From positions 1 through 6,826 of the forward strand of contig JAISBX010000146.1 in assembly GCA_031265965.1 (NCBI GenBank): a DNA stretch of 6,826 bases, read 5' to 3'. How positions within the stretch are numbered: position 1 is the first letter of the stretch; the number at the start of each line of letters is the position of its first letter. Shown piece by piece: positions 4,479-6,826 of this stretch. This DNA is from Oscillospiraceae bacterium (GTDB lineage Bacteria; Bacillota_A; Clostridia; Oscillospirales; Oscillospiraceae). Under the pieces are notes generated by a model. That model had not been told where the DNA came from. It did not search any database and saw only the letters and a list, made by a program, of their open reading frames with translations. Position numbers and translations under genes: made by a program.

Positions 4479-5276
4479 CTATTTTCCCTTGAACACGGGA
4501 GGCCTTTTTTCCTGAAACGCCTTGACGGCCTCGTGGAAATCCTCGGTACACATTGTATCGACGGCCAGCCGGCGCTCTGTTTTAAGAAGCAGGGGGTCGT
4601 CGGATGAGACCACGGCGCTGTTCATAAGCTCCCGCAGGCCGCGCACGGCGACGGGCGGCATCGCCAATATCCTGTCGATGCACTTGCCGACCTCCTCCCA
4701 GAATGTGGCGACGGGGAACACCTTGTTGACGACGCCCCACGTCTTCAGTTCCTCCGCCGTGACGCGTTCGCTGAACAGAAGCATCTCGAACGCGCGGTTT
4801 GCCGGAATTTTCTTCGGGAGATTGATAGCGCCGCCGCCGCCGGGCGTCAGCCCTATTTTTATCTCCGGCAGGAGGAATCTGGAGCCCTCTGCGGCGTATA
4901 TGAGGTCACAGCAGAGCGATATTTCAAACCCGCCACCTACGCAGTTGCCCATCACGGCGGAGAGCATTGGCTTATCCAGCGCGGCGATAGCCTCGCGAAT
5001 CTCCAGCCCCAGAGTGTAAAATACCGCAAAATCGTCATATGTCTTCATTTTATTCAGCTCGTCCATCGACAAGCCGGCCGACAGGGCGCGCTCACCCACG
5101 CCGGAGAGGACCACCAGCTTCACGCTGTCGTCCAGCCTCGCCTCGCAAAGCACTGAGACGAGCTTGCGCATCATGTCGGGAGTGTACGCGTTCATTGCGT
5201 CGGGATTGTCAAACGCGACAAACAGAGCCCCCGGGTGCTCGGGCTTGCGTTTAACGTTTATTGCCGGTGCGGACAT
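4479..5276 (-). CDS. Enoyl-CoA hydratase/isomerase (crotonase) family protein
   Basis: This 265-residue cytoplasmic enzyme starts at ATG 5276, fixed by AAGGAGG seven bases upstream; the reading frame stays open further upstream but has no better start. It has the crotonase fold signatures: FDNPDAMNAYT at 22-32, an oxyanion-hole strand SAGLSMDEL at 66-74, and GNCVGGGFEISLCCDLIYAA at 110-129. LPEIKIGLTPGGGG at 136-149 follows. Glu118 and Glu138 align with the two catalytic glutamates of enoyl-CoA hydratases and keep the same 20-residue spacing, so hydratase-type chemistry on an acyl-CoA is plausible. The length is typical. Crotonases also include isomerases, hydrolases and decarboxylases, so the substrate cannot be named. 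No other beta-oxidation or butyrate-pathway gene is beside it. It sits 41 bases after the foldase and three bases before mtaB, so it is probably in the same operon. Confidence 0.9.
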   Translation of the reverse strand: MSAPAINVKRKPEHPGALFVAFDNPDAMNAYTPDMMRKLVSVLCEARLDDSVKLVVLSGVGERALSAGLSMDELNKMKTYDDFAVFYTLGLEIREAIAALDKPMLSAVMGNCVGGGFEISLCCDLIYAAEGSRFLLPEIKIGLTPGGGGAINLPKKIPANRAFEMLLFSERVTAEELKTWGVVNKVFPVATFWEEVGKCIDRILAMPPVAVRGLRELMNSAVVSSDDPLLLKTERRLAVDTMCTEDFHEAVKAFQEKRPPVFKGK

Positions 5277-5283
5277 ATTGTGA

Positions 5284-5290
5284 CCTCCTT
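5284..5290 (-). promoter_or_regulatory. Ribosome binding site of the crotonase gene
   Basis: The minus strand reads AAGGAGG seven bases before ATG 5276. It decides the start of the crotonase and rules out the upstream 37-codon extension of the open frame, which would overlap the end of the foldase gene. Confidence 0.9.
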
Positions 5291-5317
5291 TAGTTTGCCG
5301 CAGCCTTAATCCGATTT

Positions 5318-6823
5318 TTACGTTTCCAGCGTGAATCGGTACGCCCAGCGTTTTACGGCTTCTAACTCGCCAAGGCCCTCTTTCCACGCATTGAAATCCT
5401 CCTCGCGTTTTCTGGTGTCGGCCAGATGGTCGCGGTATATCTCGGCCTGGCCTATATAATACACGAGATGGAACGCGTTGTCGGCCTCAATGAGCTCATG
5501 ATCGCCCGGCTTGCGCTCAGAGCCGAAAAGCCATGTGTCAACGGCGGTGTCGAGCTGCGTCATGTAGACGTTTTCATACAGTCCGTTCTCGGCGGTGTCA
5601 GCCGAGTTGCCGGGTATAAGTTCAAGCAGCTTTTCGTCGGTGTATTCGGCGCTCTCCCAGTCGCTGTATAGCGTTTCCGCTTTCGTTCTGGCGTCTGTCA
5701 TCGCCTGCTCCACTGCGGCATTGTACGCCTCGTCGGTCTCGTCAGCCACGTAATCCTCCGGATTGATTGTCTCCACGTTGATGAGCAGCTGCCTCATATC
5801 CGTGGTCGGATACGCGTTGTCTGACCGATCAACGAAAAACACCAGATAGTGGCCGTTGGAGGATTCTACTGTTGTGAGGTCGCCGTATTTCCGCGTACTG
5901 TCGCGCAGCCACGGGCCGTATATGGATCCGAGCAGCTCTCCCATGTAGATTCGTTTCGTAGAGTCGTCCTTGCCGTATGACTCGGAGTCGTATTCCTCCG
6001 CCGTGTCTATGAAATCCTGTTCACTGTGTATGCCGGAGAGAGTATCAGCCGCTTGTACGCCCGCGGCGTCGACCGCCTGTTTGCTCGCCTCGTCATACGC
6101 GGCGTCGTCCTCGTATTCACTTTCGTCCGGCATGTCCGCTCTATAGAGGAAGTACCTGTATGTGAATGTGTCGAGCATATCCTGCTTTGAATCGTAGTAC
6201 TCTCCTAGCTGTTCGGGTGTGTATGAAAACTCCTCGCGCTTATACTCACTGTAGGATTCGCTTATATAATTTATCTCCATGAGGCGGCGATACGCCTCCT
6301 CGTTCATTCCGCTGCCGAACGCCTGAGTAAGATAGCTTTCGAGCGAACTGGCACCGTACATAGGAACGGTCGACCGTAGCGACTCTATCCCCTCGTCCAT
6401 CTCCTTACGGACATCGTCCGGAAGGACATAGTTGTTGCGCACAGCGTCCTCGTAAAGCACCGTAATCTCTTTCATATTGGATACTGCCATTTCCGCGAGA
6501 AAATCGGCCCATGTCTCGCCCGTTTCCTCGTTATATATCTGGCTCTTGTGCGGCTTGCTGCCGCTCGGCAGCATGGATTCGGCAAAATCCGGCATATTCT
6601 GATACACGGTCGTCTGATAGTCCATAAACGACGTCTGATAAAAATAGTTAAAGTCCGCAGCCGAGTATTTTGTGCTGCCGACCGTTATTGCCGGGAGGCT
6701 CCTGCGGATGAAGCTTGAATTTATAAACAGCGCGCCCGCGAAAAGCACGAGCAGCGCCGCCGTAATGATCAGCGCGATCCGGCGAGTCTTTTTTCGATCC
6801 CGCTGCTCATAGTAGTCACGCAT
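5318..6823 (-). CDS. Membrane-anchored PrsA/SurA-like foldase with two parvulin-like modules
   Basis: This 501-residue protein begins at ATG 6823, only three bases from the window edge, so the ribosome binding site cannot be seen and a longer N-terminus is possible. A short basic head (RDRKKTRR) precedes one membrane helix (about 16-35), so the bulk is outside the membrane. Residues 45-215 resemble a SurA-type N-terminal chaperone region (VGSTKYSAADFNYFY, then acidic helices). Two related modules follow: about 222-333, ending TRKYGDLTTVESSNGHYLVFF, and about 343-459, ending ERKPGDHELIEADNAFHLVYY. Both look like diverged parvulin (PpiC) domains; NGLYENVYMTQLDTAVDTWLF in the second is the best match. 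Known relatives assist folding of exported proteins. Catalytic residues cannot be confirmed by eye. It is the first visible gene of the operon with the crotonase and mtaB. Confidence 0.8.
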   Translation of the reverse strand: MRDYYEQRDRKKTRRIALIITAALLVLFAGALFINSSFIRRSLPAITVGSTKYSAADFNYFYQTSFMDYQTTVYQNMPDFAESMLPSGSKPHKSQIYNEETGETWADFLAEMAVSNMKEITVLYEDAVRNNYVLPDDVRKEMDEGIESLRSTVPMYGASSLESYLTQAFGSGMNEEAYRRLMEINYISESYSEYKREEFSYTPEQLGEYYDSKQDMLDTFTYRYFLYRADMPDESEYEDDAAYDEASKQAVDAAGVQAADTLSGIHSEQDFIDTAEEYDSESYGKDDSTKRIYMGELLGSIYGPWLRDSTRKYGDLTTVESSNGHYLVFFVDRSDNAYPTTDMRQLLINVETINPEDYVADETDEAYNAAVEQAMTDARTKAETLYSDWESAEYTDEKLLELIPGNSADTAENGLYENVYMTQLDTAVDTWLFGSERKPGDHELIEADNAFHLVYYIGQAEIYRDHLADTRKREEDFNAWKEGLGELEAVKRWAYRFTLET

Positions 6824-6826
6824 TTC

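Noticed and set aside
5277..5387. N-terminal extension of the crotonase to 302 residues
   Set aside because: The extension overlaps the foldase gene end and is not crotonase-like, whereas ATG 5276 has a near-perfect ribosome binding site and gives the usual family length.
1..6826. CRISPR array, tRNA or rRNA gene, or toxin-antitoxin pair
   Set aside because: The only regular repeats are in-frame LRR codons. No cloverleaf or rRNA signature was seen, and no adjacent small gene pair fits a toxin-antitoxin layout.

Overview
The window looks like a chromosome segment of an anaerobic Firmicute of class Clostridia (Oscillospirales/Clostridiales-like). The grounds are strong GGAGG-type ribosome binding sites, a secreted protein built of paired 'YFKLRD' stalk repeats plus 22-residue leucine-rich repeats, a YpsA/DUF1273 protein, a MtaB-type tRNA methylthiotransferase, and a membrane-anchored PrsA/SurA-like foldase. 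The species cannot be fixed from the sequence.

Left third (1-1930): a minus-strand gene for a secreted stalk + leucine-rich-repeat protein starts at 1050 and runs off the left edge. It is divergent from a plus-strand DUF1273/SLOG gene that ends at 1772. The 170-190 bases between them hold an extended -10 promoter for the LRR gene and a GC hairpin followed by a T-rich stretch in plus orientation. A 158-base gap with a second strong hairpin and an AT-rich promoter-like or site-like segment leads to the next gene.

Middle (1931-3125): a small serine recombinase (resolvase/invertase type) on the plus strand converges on a short minus-strand gene. That gene encodes a helix-turn-helix protein like IS3-family OrfA, ending in a clean leucine zipper. 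No OrfB partner and no complete insertion sequence is visible. A 10-bp inverted repeat lies between the two 3' ends. This is the most accessory-looking part of the window. It is bordered on the right by an unusually AT-rich spacer (32 G/C in bases 3001-3120).

Right half (3126-6823): a compact minus-strand operon reads foldase (extracytoplasmic, tandem parvulin-like modules) -> enoyl-CoA hydratase/isomerase family enzyme (both catalytic glutamates present) -> mtaB (t6A37 methylthiotransferase). The spacings are 41 and 3 bases. The three products do not form one obvious pathway, so this looks like a housekeeping co-transcription unit. Its promoter lies outside the window.

I see no RNA gene, no CRISPR array and no clear defence or biosynthetic cluster. 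The items most worth a second look are the orphan zipper-HTH gene, the solitary recombinase with possible site-like repeats upstream, the SLOG protein behind a leader hairpin, and the double parvulin-like foldase.
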